Part shown: positions 14,805-23,300 of the stretch, in pieces
Position numbering within the stretch: the first letter of the stretch is position 1
How the letters are laid out: each line of letters begins with the position of its first letter
Assembly (NCBI RefSeq): GCF_002101815.1
Contig: NZ_LQPM01000024.1
Span: forward strand, 62,001-126,000
Source of the DNA: Mycobacterium paraense
GTDB lineage: Bacteria; Actinomycetota; Actinomycetes; Mycobacteriales; Mycobacteriaceae
Direction of reading: 5' to 3'
DNA length: 64,000 bases
The notes under the pieces: model-generated
Seen by the model: the letters and a program-made list of their open reading frames with translations, nothing else
What the model was told of the DNA's origin: nothing
The model's database searches: none
Made by a program: the position numbers and the translations under genes

Positions 14805-15140
14805 CTACGAGACGTCCAACGACGTCACCAGGAACTCGTTGCCGCGCAGCACCTCGACGTCGGGGCTGTCGCACCGCGGGCACCAGATCGACCAGGTCGA
14901 CGTGATCTCGGATTGGCGGCCGCACGCACGGCAGCGCACCTCGGCGGTGACGCACTCGAGCTCCAGCTCCGCGTCCGGCATGTCCTCGGAGTCGCGGACC
15001 AGCGTCCAGCAGAAGGACAGCGATTCGGGCACCACCTGGCGGAGGGCCCCGATCCGCACCCGCACGACATCGACGTGCCGCCCGTCGGCGTGGGTCTTGA
15101 CCAGGCCGGCGATGGCCTCGCACAGCGACAGCTCGTGCAT
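14805..15140 (-). CDS. hypA: HypA, nickel metallochaperone
   Basis: HypA binds Ni2+ through its N-terminal Met-His-Glu and hands it, with HypB, to the large subunit. The 111-residue protein starts MHELSLCEAI, conserving His2 and Glu3, and has the structural zinc site as two CxxC pairs (Cys70/73 in CRAC, Cys87/90 in CPRC). Length is typical. It lies 43 nt downstream of the nicT stop on the same strand, so nicT-hypA-hypB may form one nickel-handling transcription unit under the Nur-like box at 16347. Confidence 0.96.
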   Translation of the reverse strand: MHELSLCEAIAGLVKTHADGRHVDVVRVRIGALRQVVPESLSFCWTLVRDSEDMPDAELELECVTAEVRCRACGRQSEITSTWSIWCPRCDSPDVEVLRGNEFLVTSLDVS

Positions 15141-15183
15141 GGCACTGTTCTACACCTTGCCGGGGTCTACACCGATTTTCCCG

Positions 15184-16314
15184 TCAGCTCCGGGCCGAAC
15201 TCCACTTTTCCTCGATGCGCCCGTAGCGCCAGACGAGCAGGGCGACCGCCCAGGTCGCGACGAAGATGCCGACGACGACGAAGCCGACGGTGTTGAGGTC
15301 GATGCCGCCCAGCCAGCGCCAGAACGGGCCGCGCCAGCCCAGTTGGTCGGCGAACAGGCCGAGGAGTTCGACGGTCCCGATCAGCAGGGCGACCGCCACC
15401 GACAGGCCCGTGATGGTGATGTTGTAGTAGATCTTGCGCACCGGGCTGGCGAAGGCCCAGCCGTAGGCGAAGTTCATGAACGATCCGTCGATGGTGTCCA
15501 GCAGGCACATGCCGGCGGTGAAGAGCACCGGCAGGCACAGGATGGCGTACCACGGCAGACCGGCCGCGGCGCTGGTGCCCGCCAGCACCAGCAGCGCGAT
15601 CTCGGTGGCGGTGTCGAACCCCAGCCCGAACAACAGCCCGACCGGATACAGGTGCCACGACTTGGTGATCGAGCGGGTGAACCGGCCGAGGAATCGGTTG
15701 ATCAGCCCGCGGTTCTGCAAGTGCCGTTCGAGTTCGGTCTCGTCGTACTCGCCGCGGCGCAGCCGCAGGAACACCCGCAGGATGCCGACCAGGACGATGA
15801 CGTTGAGGATGGCGATGAGGTACAGGAACACCCCGGAGACGCTGGTGCCGATGAGCCCGGTGTAGTGGTGCAGCGCCGAGGAGTCGTCCTCGACCGGCCC
15901 TACGGTGGCCTTTATGACGGCCCTCGTCCCCGTGGCCAGCAGCAGCGCCAGCGCGAAGACGACCGTCGAGTGGCCCAGCGAGAAGAAGAACCCGACGGCC
16001 AGCGGGCGCTGCCCGTCGCTCATCAGCTTGCGGGTGGTGTTGTCGATGGCGGCGATGTGGTCGGCGTCGAAGGCGTGCCGCATGCCCAGGGTGTAGGCCG
16101 TCAGCCCGACGCCGACGCCAAACGCCTTGCCGCCGAGGCTGAACCGCTCGGGATCCACGATCAGCACCAGGGTGATCCAGCCGACCAGGTGCAGGGCGAC
16201 GATCACCGCCACCATCGATCCCAGCCGCCACCACTCCGCCGGCGCCAGCGCGCCCCGCAGCCTGGAGGGCCGGTTCAGTCGCGATGGCCGCCAGTCCAAC
16301 TCAGTACTGGCCAC
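15184..16314 (-). CDS. nicT: High-affinity nickel permease (NiCoT family)
   Basis: The 376-residue membrane protein is a NiCoT transporter, very close in wording to what I recall of M. tuberculosis NicT (Rv2856). The signature RHAFDADHIAAIDNTTRKLM gives the metal-selective helix, followed by FFFSLGHSTVV; about eight membrane segments are visible, ending LLVWRYGRIEEKW. GTG 16314 is chosen because TAATGT lies exactly 7 nt upstream (leaderless pattern) and because the homologue begins near here; readings further upstream lack membrane-protein character. Its promoter -35 overlaps a Nur-type box, so expression should fall when nickel is plentiful. It feeds Ni2+ to hypA/hypB. Confidence 0.96.
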   Translation of the reverse strand: MASTELDWRPSRLNRPSRLRGALAPAEWWRLGSMVAVIVALHLVGWITLVLIVDPERFSLGGKAFGVGVGLTAYTLGMRHAFDADHIAAIDNTTRKLMSDGQRPLAVGFFFSLGHSTVVFALALLLATGTRAVIKATVGPVEDDSSALHHYTGLIGTSVSGVFLYLIAILNVIVLVGILRVFLRLRRGEYDETELERHLQNRGLINRFLGRFTRSITKSWHLYPVGLLFGLGFDTATEIALLVLAGTSAAAGLPWYAILCLPVLFTAGMCLLDTIDGSFMNFAYGWAFASPVRKIYYNITITGLSVAVALLIGTVELLGLFADQLGWRGPFWRWLGGIDLNTVGFVVVGIFVATWAVALLVWRYGRIEEKWSSARS

Positions 16315-16321
16315 CGGCACG

Positions 16322-16362
16322 ACATTAGGGGCCGCCGCGCGGCAAATGCAAGTTGGTTGCAG
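16322..16362 (-). promoter_or_regulatory. nicT promoter overlapped by a Nur-type nickel box
   Basis: On the minus strand CTGCAA-CCAAC-TTGCAT (16362-16346) matches the Streptomyces Nur consensus TTGCAA-N5-TTGCAA at 10 of 12 fixed positions and has a perfect TGCAA/TTGCA symmetric core. The promoter-proximal half TTGCAT would itself be the -35, followed by 18 nt and the -10 TAATGT (16327-16322), 7 nt before the nicT GTG. It lies between nicT and a divergent Fur-family gene, the expected place for a Nur site. Confidence 0.7.
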
Positions 16363-16429
16363 GAACGGCCCGGGCGCCCGGGTGGGCCGAAAACTGGCGG
16401 TCTCCGGTGTCGGGCGCGACACTGAACGG

Positions 16430-16894
16430 GTGAGTCCCAAGGCCCCGGCGCTGGACCCGGCCGTCACCGAACGGATCGGTGCCGTGCTGCGGGCCCACGG
16501 GCTGCGGCGGATGGCGTCGCGGATCCAGGTGCTGGCGGTCCTCGAGCCGGTCAACGGGCACCTGACGGTGGCGGAGATCCACCAGCGGGTGCGCGCCAGC
16601 CTGCCGCCGGGCGCCCAGCCGCCCGACGTCGCGACCATCTACCGCACCGTGACCACCCTGGTCGACCAGGGGGTGCTGCACGCGCTGACCCTCGACGGCG
16701 GCATCGCCACCTACGGGCTGGCCACCGCGCCGCACCACCACGCGGTGTGCACCCGATGCGGCTCCATCATCGAGGTGCCCGCGCGCCAGCTGAGCTCGGC
16801 GCTCGAGCACGCGATGGCGGGCAGTTCGTTCGCGCTGTCGGAGGCGGCCGGCCTGACGCTGCGCGGCCTGTGCCCCCAGTGCCAGCGCGGCTGA
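16430..16894 (+). CDS. Fur-family regulator, probably the nickel sensor Nur
   Basis: This 154-residue Fur-family protein has a winged-helix N-terminus (RRMASRIQVLAVLEPVNGHL, then the recognition region PDVATIYRTVTTLVDQGVLH), the metal-site motif APHHHAVCTRCGS, and a second CxxC (CPQC) near the C-terminus, which together make the structural zinc site. It could be Zur or Fur by sequence alone. Nur is favoured because the gene is divergent from nicT and a Nur-type box lies in the shared 115-nt spacer. GTG 16430 is chosen since translation upstream of it does not look like protein. In Streptomyces, Nur represses nickel uptake genes when Ni is bound. Confidence 0.85.
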   Translation: MSPKAPALDPAVTERIGAVLRAHGLRRMASRIQVLAVLEPVNGHLTVAEIHQRVRASLPPGAQPPDVATIYRTVTTLVDQGVLHALTLDGGIATYGLATAPHHHAVCTRCGSIIEVPARQLSSALEHAMAGSSFALSEAAGLTLRGLCPQCQRG

Positions 16895-16901
16895 CAGCGG
16901 C

Positions 16902-18281
16902 CTAGCGCAGGCCCAGCAGGGCGTTCTCGACCACCTCGGGCAGTGCCGGATGAATCCAGTACTGGCCGCGCGCCATCTCCTGGGCGGTCAGCCCGAAGCT
17001 CATCGCCTGGATCAGCGGCTGGATGATCGACGACGCCTGGTGGCCCATGATGTGGGCGCCCAGGAGGCACCCGCTGTTGCGCTCGGCGATGAGTTTGACG
17101 ATGCCGGTGGTGTCCTCCATCGCCCAGCCGTAGGCGACGTCGGCGTAGTCCTGGACCTTGACCGCGATGTCGAATCCGCGTGCGATGGCCTGGTTTTCGG
17201 TGAGGCCGACGGTCGCCAGCTGGGGGTCGGTGAACACCGCCGACGGCACGAACCGGTGGTCGGTCTTGGCCATCGACTCGGTGTCGTCCCAGTCGCACAG
17301 CAGGTTGTGCTGAACGACGCGGGCCTCGTGGTTGGCGACGTGCTTGAGCTGGTAGGGCGAGGAGACGTCGCCGAGCGCGAAAACGCCGCGCGCCGAGGTC
17401 CTTTGGTATTCGTCGACCACCACCTGGCCGTTCTCGACGTCGATGCCGGCCTGATCGGCGTCCAGCAGGTCGCCGTTGGGCAGCCGGCCGGTCGCCACCA
17501 GCAGCAGGTCGGCGTTCAGGGTGGAGCCGTCGTCGAGCTCGAGGGCGACGCCGGAGCCGCGGTTGGCGGCGCGGGCGACCATCCGGTGGGTGCGCAGTTC
17601 CCATTTGCGCGAGGCGATGCGGGTGAACCGCTTGCAGATGGTGTCGTCGAAGTGCCGCAGCAGCGTGGAGCCGCGGATGACCAGCGTGACCCGCACGCCG
17701 AGAGCGGAGAAGACGTGCGCGAATTCCGTTGCCACGAAGCCGCTTCCGATGATCACCAGGTGCTCGGGCAGCTCGGGGATGCGCATGATGGTGTCGCTGG
17801 TGTGGTAATGCACGTCGGAGGCGAGGATGGTCGAGGGGATCACCGGGCGCGAGCCCGCCGCGATCACCACCTGATCGGCGGTGAATTCTTCGCCCGCGTC
17901 GGTGCGCAACAGGTATCGGCCGTCGGGTTGAACCGGCCTGAACCGGGTGTGCCGTTCGTACAGGTCGACATTGGGCAGCGAGCGTCGGTACTCCTCGCCG
18001 CTCATCGAGATGGGGTCGATGCGCCCGAAGACACGCGAGACGATGTCGTCCCAGCGCACCCCGTCGATGTGCGCGTCGATGCCGTAGCGGGCAGCCCCCC
18101 GGACGCCCGCGGCGACGTCGGCGGCGTAGACGAACATCTTCGTCGGGATGCAGCCGACGTTGAGGCAGGTGCCGCCGAACGTGCCGTGCTCGCAGATGGC
18201 CACGCGTTTGCCCGCGTAGCGATCGTCGAGAATGGTGTTGCCCGAACCGGTTCCGATGATGGCGAGGTCGTAGGTTTCCAT
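16902..18281 (-). CDS. mtr: Mycothione reductase
   Basis: This NADPH-dependent flavoenzyme reduces mycothiol disulfide and keeps the main mycobacterial thiol reduced. The 459-residue protein has the FAD motif GTGSGN near residues 10-15, the redox-active disulfide GGTCLNVGCIPTK (Cys39, Cys44), the NADPH-binding GSGFVATEFA, the second FAD motif FALGDVSSPYQLKHVA, and HPALPEVVENAL near the C-terminus, whose His/Glu pair is catalytic in the disulfide reductase family. It matches M. tuberculosis Mtr (Rv2855) in length. It starts 9 nt after the lipase-like gene and so belongs to a two-gene operon; the 3' end meets the Fur-family gene tail to tail. Confidence 0.96.
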   Translation of the reverse strand: METYDLAIIGTGSGNTILDDRYAGKRVAICEHGTFGGTCLNVGCIPTKMFVYAADVAAGVRGAARYGIDAHIDGVRWDDIVSRVFGRIDPISMSGEEYRRSLPNVDLYERHTRFRPVQPDGRYLLRTDAGEEFTADQVVIAAGSRPVIPSTILASDVHYHTSDTIMRIPELPEHLVIIGSGFVATEFAHVFSALGVRVTLVIRGSTLLRHFDDTICKRFTRIASRKWELRTHRMVARAANRGSGVALELDDGSTLNADLLLVATGRLPNGDLLDADQAGIDVENGQVVVDEYQRTSARGVFALGDVSSPYQLKHVANHEARVVQHNLLCDWDDTESMAKTDHRFVPSAVFTDPQLATVGLTENQAIARGFDIAVKVQDYADVAYGWAMEDTTGIVKLIAERNSGCLLGAHIMGHQASSIIQPLIQAMSFGLTAQEMARGQYWIHPALPEVVENALLGLR

Positions 18282-18290
18282 GCTCGGGCC

Positions 18291-19316
18291 TCACCCCTTC
18301 CCCGGGGAGGCCGGCGCTTGGCGGTTTTCGCTGCCCAGGTAGTCGTCCAGCCACACGTCCAGTTCCCGGTAGGCCAGCCGGCGCGGCTCGGGCAACGACA
18401 AGAACACGTCGTGCTTGGCGTCGGGCACCGGGACGACGGTGCTGCGGTTCCCGATGCAGCCGGCCCACCTGGCGATCTGGGCGACGTCGAGGACCGCGTC
18501 GCCGCGGTGCATGGCCTCGGCATCGTCGGATTCGGCCACGCTGTGGTCGGACCGCAGGATCAGGTTCGGCACGCCGACGTCGAGCCCGCGATGCAGCCGG
18601 GCGTGGCCGCGGCGGATGGCGTGCAGCCACCCGAACGTGATGGGGAACCCGCCGACCGGCTTCCACTGCAGGTCGTAGTCGAACTCCCCGCGGTAGTCGC
18701 GGTGCAGCGTGGTGCCGTAGCCGCCCTCGGTGGGGGTCCGGACCACCCCCTTGGACCGCACCCGCGACAGGCCGGCGATCAGCGCCGAGGTCAGCGAAAG
18801 GCGCAGCAGCGCCGGGCCGTGCAGGTCCAGAAACGGGCTGTTGAGCACCAGGCCGCGGATGCCGGCGTGCGCCGCCGGGTCCCGACGGCGCAGCCGGTCC
18901 AGCCACAGCGCCACGATCAGCCCCCCGGAGGAGTGGCCGTAGACCAGGATCTTGGCGGGCCGGCCGGCGGGGGCCTGCTCGCGGATGGCCGACAGGGCGC
19001 ATTCGAGTTCGGCGTCGTAGTGGGCGAGGTCGGTGATGAAGTGCGGGGTCTGGCCGTCGCGCCGCGACCTGCCGCACTTTTGCAAGTCCAGCGCATAGAA
19101 GGCGAAGCCGCGATCCGCGAAGTGATCGGCCAGCGCGGTGTTGAAGAAGTAGTCGGTGTAGCCGTGCACCGCCAGCACCGCGTGCTGGTCGGCCCCGGTC
19201 GGTTCGCCGCGCCGGATCAGCGTTGCCACGATGTCGCCCTCGCCGGCGGGGTCCGGGCCGAGCGGGATGGTGTGCTGCCAATAGCCGGGCAGCACGTCGG
19301 GCACCCAGCCAGTCAC
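18291..19316 (-). CDS. Alpha/beta hydrolase of the monoacylglycerol lipase type (Rv2854-like)
   Basis: A 341-residue serine hydrolase with the nucleophile elbow GHSSGG (Ser129) and HGYTDYFFNTALADHFADRG near residue 51, the usual start of S33/lysophospholipase-type enzymes. The closing DAKHDVFLSLPEP supplies the probable catalytic His. No signal peptide is seen. The true substrate is unknown; monoacylglycerol or lysophospholipid are typical. The GTG start has TAAGCT exactly 6 nt upstream, the leaderless pattern, and mtr follows after 9 nt. It corresponds by position and sequence to M. tuberculosis Rv2854. No PE_PGRS gene is present upstream, unlike my memory of M. tuberculosis. Confidence 0.9.
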   Translation of the reverse strand: MTGWVPDVLPGYWQHTIPLGPDPAGEGDIVATLIRRGEPTGADQHAVLAVHGYTDYFFNTALADHFADRGFAFYALDLQKCGRSRRDGQTPHFITDLAHYDAELECALSAIREQAPAGRPAKILVYGHSSGGLIVALWLDRLRRRDPAAHAGIRGLVLNSPFLDLHGPALLRLSLTSALIAGLSRVRSKGVVRTPTEGGYGTTLHRDYRGEFDYDLQWKPVGGFPITFGWLHAIRRGHARLHRGLDVGVPNLILRSDHSVAESDDAEAMHRGDAVLDVAQIARWAGCIGNRSTVVPVPDAKHDVFLSLPEPRRLAYRELDVWLDDYLGSENRQAPASPGKG

Positions 19317-19397
19317 GAGGCCAGCTTAAAGGTTTTGCTGGCGGCGGGTGGGCCGCACGTCGTCAGTGCGTCGAACCCGTCGGGATAACCTGGGACG

Positions 19398-20885
19398 GTG
19401 TCAGGGCAGGCCACAACCGCGCGGACCGACGTCGTGCTGGTGGGCGCCGGCATCATGAGCGCGACGCTGGGGGCGTTGCTGCGGCGGCTGGAGCCGGACT
19501 GGTCGATCACCCTCGTCGAGCGGTTGGACGCCGTCGCCGCCGAAAGCAGCAGCCCGTGGAACAACGCCGGCACCGGGCACTCCGCGCTGTGCGAGCTGAA
19601 CTACACCCCCCAGAACCCCGACGGCTCCATCGACATCACCAAAGCGGTCCGCATCAACGAGCAGTTCCAGGTGACCCGCCAATTCTGGGCGTACGCGGTC
19701 GAGAACGGCATCCTGACCGATCGCGGCTTCGTCAACCCGATCCCGCACGCCAGCTTCGTGCGCGGCGCGCCGGGTGTCGACTACCTGCGGCGGCGCCGGC
19801 GCGCGCTGGCCGACAACCCGCTGTTCGCGCGCACCGAGCTGATCGACGACGCGGGTGAGTTCGCGCGCCGGCTGCCGTTGATGGCCGCCAGGCGCGACTT
19901 CTCCGAGCCGATCGCGCTCAACTGGGCCGCCGACGGCACCGACGTCGACTTCGGTGCGCTGGCGCGCCAACTCATCGCCTTTTGCGTGCAGGGCGGCGCG
20001 ACCGCGCTGTTCGGCCACGAGGTCCGCGACCTGACGCGCCAATCCGACGGTGGCTGGGCGGTGAGCATCCGCAACCGCCGCACCCGCGAAAAGCGGCGCC
20101 TGAACGCCAGATTCGTCTTCGTCGGCGCCGGCGGGGATTCGCTGCCGCTGCTGCAGCGGTCGGGCATCGCCGAGGTCAAGGGCTTCGCGGGCTTCCCGAT
20201 CGGCGGCCGGTTCCTGCGCGCCGGCAACCCGGCGCTCACCGCCGCGCACCGCGCCAAGGTGTACGGCGCGCCGGCGCCGGGGGCCCCGCCGCTCGGCGCG
20301 CTGCACCTCGACCTTCGGTTCGTCAACGGCAAGTCTTGGCTGGTGTTCGGGCCGTACGCCGGCTGGTCGCCAAAGTTCCTGAAACACGGCCACTTCACCG
20401 ACCTGCCCCGCTCGATCAAGCCGGACAACCTGCTGTCGATGCTCGGTGTCGGGGTCACCCAGATGACACTGGTCAACTACCTGATCGGCCAGCTGCGGCT
20501 CTCCGAACCCGACCGCGTTCGGATCCTGCGCGAATTCGTGCCCAGCGCAAGCGATTCCGACTGGGAGCTGACGGTGGCCGGCCAACGGGTCCAGGTGATC
20601 CGCCGCGACAGGCGCAAAGGCGGGGCGCTCGACTTCAACACCACCCTGCTCAGCGCCGCCGACGGCAGCATCGCCGGGTTGCTGGGCGGCTCCCCGGGCG
20701 CATCGACCGCCGTGCCGGCCATGCTCGACGTGCTGCAGCGGTGCTTCGCCGACCGCTACGACTCGTGGCTGCCCGCGCTCAAAGAGATGGTGCCGTCGCT
20801 GGGGGTGGAGCTGTCCCGCGAGCCCGCGCTGTTCGACGAGGTGTGGTCCTGGGGCACCAAGGCGCTGCAGCTGGAGGCGTCATGA
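19398..20885 (+). CDS. mqo: Malate:quinone oxidoreductase
   Basis: Mqo is a peripheral membrane flavoenzyme that oxidises malate and passes electrons to menaquinone, serving both the TCA cycle and respiration. The 495-residue protein begins with the FAD motif VLVGAGIMSATLGALL, then SSPWNNAGTGHSALCELNYTP, which is diagnostic of Mqo, and ends with the family block FGKR-like GGSPGASTAVPAMLDVLQ. GTG 19398 has TAACCT 6 nt upstream (leaderless pattern). It overlaps the next gene by 4 nt (ATGA). As a quinone reductase it would share the quinone pool with the Huc hydrogenase encoded nearby. Confidence 0.96.
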   Translation: MSGQATTARTDVVLVGAGIMSATLGALLRRLEPDWSITLVERLDAVAAESSSPWNNAGTGHSALCELNYTPQNPDGSIDITKAVRINEQFQVTRQFWAYAVENGILTDRGFVNPIPHASFVRGAPGVDYLRRRRRALADNPLFARTELIDDAGEFARRLPLMAARRDFSEPIALNWAADGTDVDFGALARQLIAFCVQGGATALFGHEVRDLTRQSDGGWAVSIRNRRTREKRRLNARFVFVGAGGDSLPLLQRSGIAEVKGFAGFPIGGRFLRAGNPALTAAHRAKVYGAPAPGAPPLGALHLDLRFVNGKSWLVFGPYAGWSPKFLKHGHFTDLPRSIKPDNLLSMLGVGVTQMTLVNYLIGQLRLSEPDRVRILREFVPSASDSDWELTVAGQRVQVIRRDRRKGGALDFNTTLLSAADGSIAGLLGGSPGASTAVPAMLDVLQRCFADRYDSWLPALKEMVPSLGVELSREPALFDEVWSWGTKALQLEAS

Positions 20886-21352
20886 GCGAATCGCTGCGCC
20901 GGGCCTGGTCCAAGGACCTCGACGTGCCAACCCTGTACGAGCTGCTCAAGCTGCGGGTGGAGGTGTTCGTCGTCGAGCAGGCCTGCCCGTACCCGGAGCT
21001 GGACGGCCGCGACCTGCTCGCCGAAACCCGGCACTTCTGGCTCGAGACGCCCGACGGCGAGGTGATCTGCACGCTGCGGTTGATGGAGGAGCACGCCGGC
21101 GGCGAGAAGGCCTTCCGGATCGGCCGGCTGTGCACCAAGCGCAGCGCGCGCGGCCAGGGCCACACCACCCGGCTGCTGCGCGCCGCGCTGGCCGAGGTGG
21201 GGGACTACCCGTGCCGCATCGACGCGCAGACCTATCTGGCCGACATGTACGCCCAGCACGGATTCGTCCGCGACGGCGACGATTTCGTCGACGACGGTGT
21301 GCCGCATGTGCCGATGCTGCGGCCGGGTTCGGGATTGGCGCAGCAGCCGTGA
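20882..21352 (+). CDS. GNAT-family N-acetyltransferase (ElaA type, Rv2851c-like)
   Basis: A 156-residue acetyltransferase with the ElaA-type layout: LYELLKLRVEVFVVEQACPYPELDGRD at the N-terminus and the acetyl-CoA-binding loop RLCTKRSARGQGHTTRLL in the middle. The substrate is unknown. ATG 20882 overlaps the mqo stop (ATGA), and its own stop overlaps the GTG of the chelatase gene, so the three are translationally linked. This matches the mqo-Rv2851c-Rv2850c order in M. tuberculosis. Confidence 0.9.
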   Translation: MSESLRRAWSKDLDVPTLYELLKLRVEVFVVEQACPYPELDGRDLLAETRHFWLETPDGEVICTLRLMEEHAGGEKAFRIGRLCTKRSARGQGHTTRLLRAALAEVGDYPCRIDAQTYLADMYAQHGFVRDGDDFVDDGVPHVPMLRPGSGLAQQP

Positions 21353-23289
21353 AGCCGTATCCGTTCAGCGCGATCGTCGGGCACGACCAGCTGCGGCTGG
21401 CCCTGTTGCTGTGCGCGGTGCGTCCCGAGATCGGCGGGGCGCTGATCCGCGGCGAGAAGGGCACCGCCAAGTCGACGGCCGTGCGCGGGCTCGCGGCGCT
21501 GCTGTCCGCCGCGACCGGTGAGGGCGCGCTGGTCGAAATGCCCTTGGGCGCAACCGAAGACCGGGTGATCGGCTCGCTGGACCTGCAGCGGGTGCTGCGC
21601 GACGGCGAGCACGCGTTTTCCCCCGGGCTGTTGGCGCGCGCGCACGGCGGGGTCCTCTACGTCGACGAGGTCAACCTGCTGCACGACCACCTGGTCGACG
21701 TGCTGCTCGACGCGGCGGCGATGGGCCGCGTCCACATCGAGCGCGACGGCATCTCGCACTCGCACGAGTCGCGGTTCGTGCTGATCGGCACGATGAATCC
21801 CGAAGAGGGCGAGCTGCGTCCGCAACTGCTCGACCGGTTCGGCCTGACCGTCGACGTGCACGCGTCGCGCGACGTCGACGTGCGAATGCAGGTCGTCCGG
21901 CAGCGCATGGCCTACGAGGCCGACCCCGACGGGTTCGCGGAGCGCTACGCCGACGCCGACGCGGAACTGGCCCGCCGGATCGGCGCCGCCCGCGCCCTGG
22001 TCGACGACGTGTCGTTGCCCGACAACGAATTGCGGCGCATCGCGGCGCTGTGCGCGGCGTTCGACGTGGACGGCATGAGGGCCGACCTGGTGGTGGCGCG
22101 CACCGCCGTCGCGCACGCCGCGTGGCGCGGCGCCACCACCGTCGAGGAGGCCGACATCCGGGTCGCGGCCGAACTGGCCCTGCCGCACCGGCGCCGCCGC
22201 GACCCGTTCGACGACCCCGGCATCGACCGCGACCAGCTGGACGAGGCCCTGGCGCGGGCCGGCGCCGACGACCCCGACCCCGAGCCCGACCCGCCGGGCG
22301 GCGGGCAGTCCGCGGATGCGCCTGCGCCGCAACCGAATTCGAAGCCGACCGCGGCGCCCTCGACGCACTCGGATGGCGACGACCCGCTGCGCCCGGCTTC
22401 GCCGCGCCTGCGATCGTCGACGAACCCGGATGGCGACGACCCGCTGCGCGCGGCTTCGCCGCGCTTGCGATCGTCGACGAAGCCCAGCGCGCCGCCGTCG
22501 GCCACCTTTCGCACCCGGGCGCTGACCGTTCCCGGGGTCGGCGAGGGCGCGCCGGGCCGGCGGTCGCGGGCCCGCAACGCCTCCGGCAGCGTGGTGGCGG
22601 CCGCCGACGCGGGTGAGACCAGCGTCGGCGCGCACGGACTGCACCTGTTCGCGACCCTGCTGTCGGCCGCCGAGCGCGCCGGCGCCGGGCCGTTGCGGCC
22701 GACGCCGGAGGACGTGCGCCGGGCCATCCGCGAAGGGCGCGAAGGCAATCTGGTGATCTTCGTCGTCGACGCGTCGGGTTCGATGGCGGCCCGGGACCGC
22801 ATGGCCGCGGTGAACGGCGCCACCCTGTCGCTGCTGCGCGACGCCTATCAGCGCCGCGACAAGGTCGCGGTCATCACCTTCCGCGGCCACGGCGCGCGGC
22901 TGCTGCTCCCGCCGACGTCGTCGGCGCACATCGCCGGGCGGCGGCTGGCCCGGTTCGACACCGGCGGCAGGACCCCGCTGGCCGAGGGCTTGCTGGCCGC
23001 GCGCGAGCTGATCGTCCGGGAACGGGCGCGCGACCGCGCGCGGCGGCCCCTCGTCGTGGTGCTCACCGACGGCCGGGCCACCGCGGGACCGGACCCGTTG
23101 GGGCGCACCCGGATCGCTGCCGCGCGCCTGCTCGCCGAGGGGGCCGCCGCGGTGGTCGTCGACTGCGAGACGTCGTACGTGCGGCTGGGGTTGGCGCACC
23201 GGCTCGCCGGCCAGCTCGGCGCGCCGGCGGTGCGGCTGGAGCAGTTGCGCGCCGACCACCTGACGCAGGCCGTCCGAAGCGTCGCGTGA
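21349..23289 (+). CDS. Fused AAA+/VWA metal-chelatase ATPase (Rv2850c-like, ChlI/ChlD type)
   Basis: The 646-residue protein joins the two motor subunits of Mg/Co chelatases. Residues 1-320 are the AAA+ part (Walker A GEKGTAKST at 35-43, LYVDEVNLLHDHLVD, GTMNPEEGELRPQLLDRFGL). Residues 320-420 are a Pro/Ala/Asp-rich linker, and residues 440-646 are a von Willebrand A domain with the metal-site motif DASGS at 474-478. Being next to cobO and cobB, it most likely powers cobalt insertion with a CobN-type subunit encoded elsewhere; that is inference. GTG 21349 begins MKPYPFSAIVGH as in the homologue. The linker contains a perfectly phased 57-bp tandem repeat, listed separately. Confidence 0.9.
   Translation: MKPYPFSAIVGHDQLRLALLLCAVRPEIGGALIRGEKGTAKSTAVRGLAALLSAATGEGALVEMPLGATEDRVIGSLDLQRVLRDGEHAFSPGLLARAHGGVLYVDEVNLLHDHLVDVLLDAAAMGRVHIERDGISHSHESRFVLIGTMNPEEGELRPQLLDRFGLTVDVHASRDVDVRMQVVRQRMAYEADPDGFAERYADADAELARRIGAARALVDDVSLPDNELRRIAALCAAFDVDGMRADLVVARTAVAHAAWRGATTVEEADIRVAAELALPHRRRRDPFDDPGIDRDQLDEALARAGADDPDPEPDPPGGGQSADAPAPQPNSKPTAAPSTHSDGDDPLRPASPRLRSSTNPDGDDPLRAASPRLRSSTKPSAPPSATFRTRALTVPGVGEGAPGRRSRARNASGSVVAAADAGETSVGAHGLHLFATLLSAAERAGAGPLRPTPEDVRRAIREGREGNLVIFVVDASGSMAARDRMAAVNGATLSLLRDAYQRRDKVAVITFRGHGARLLLPPTSSAHIAGRRLARFDTGGRTPLAEGLLAARELIVRERARDRARRPLVVVLTDGRATAGPDPLGRTRIAAARLLAEGAAAVVVDCETSYVRLGLAHRLAGQLGAPAVRLEQLRADHLTQAVRSVA
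22371..22481 (+). repeat. 57-bp tandem repeat (2 copies) in the chelatase linker
   Basis: Copies at 22371-22424 and 22428-22481 are nearly identical over 54 bp and are 57 bp apart, so the reading frame is kept. Each encodes DGDDPLRxASPRLRSST plus two residues (19-residue unit, residues 342-360 and 361-379). A related copy lies outside coding sequence at 25307-25353, which suggests a mobile or dispersed small repeat that entered the gene and became coding. Confidence 0.75.
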
Positions 23290-23300
23290 GGTAAGCAGCC

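Noticed and set aside
16711..19281. 856-codon minus-strand frame over mtr and the Rv2854-like gene
   Set aside because: It is out of frame with two clearly recognisable enzymes on the same strand and is Arg/Pro-rich.
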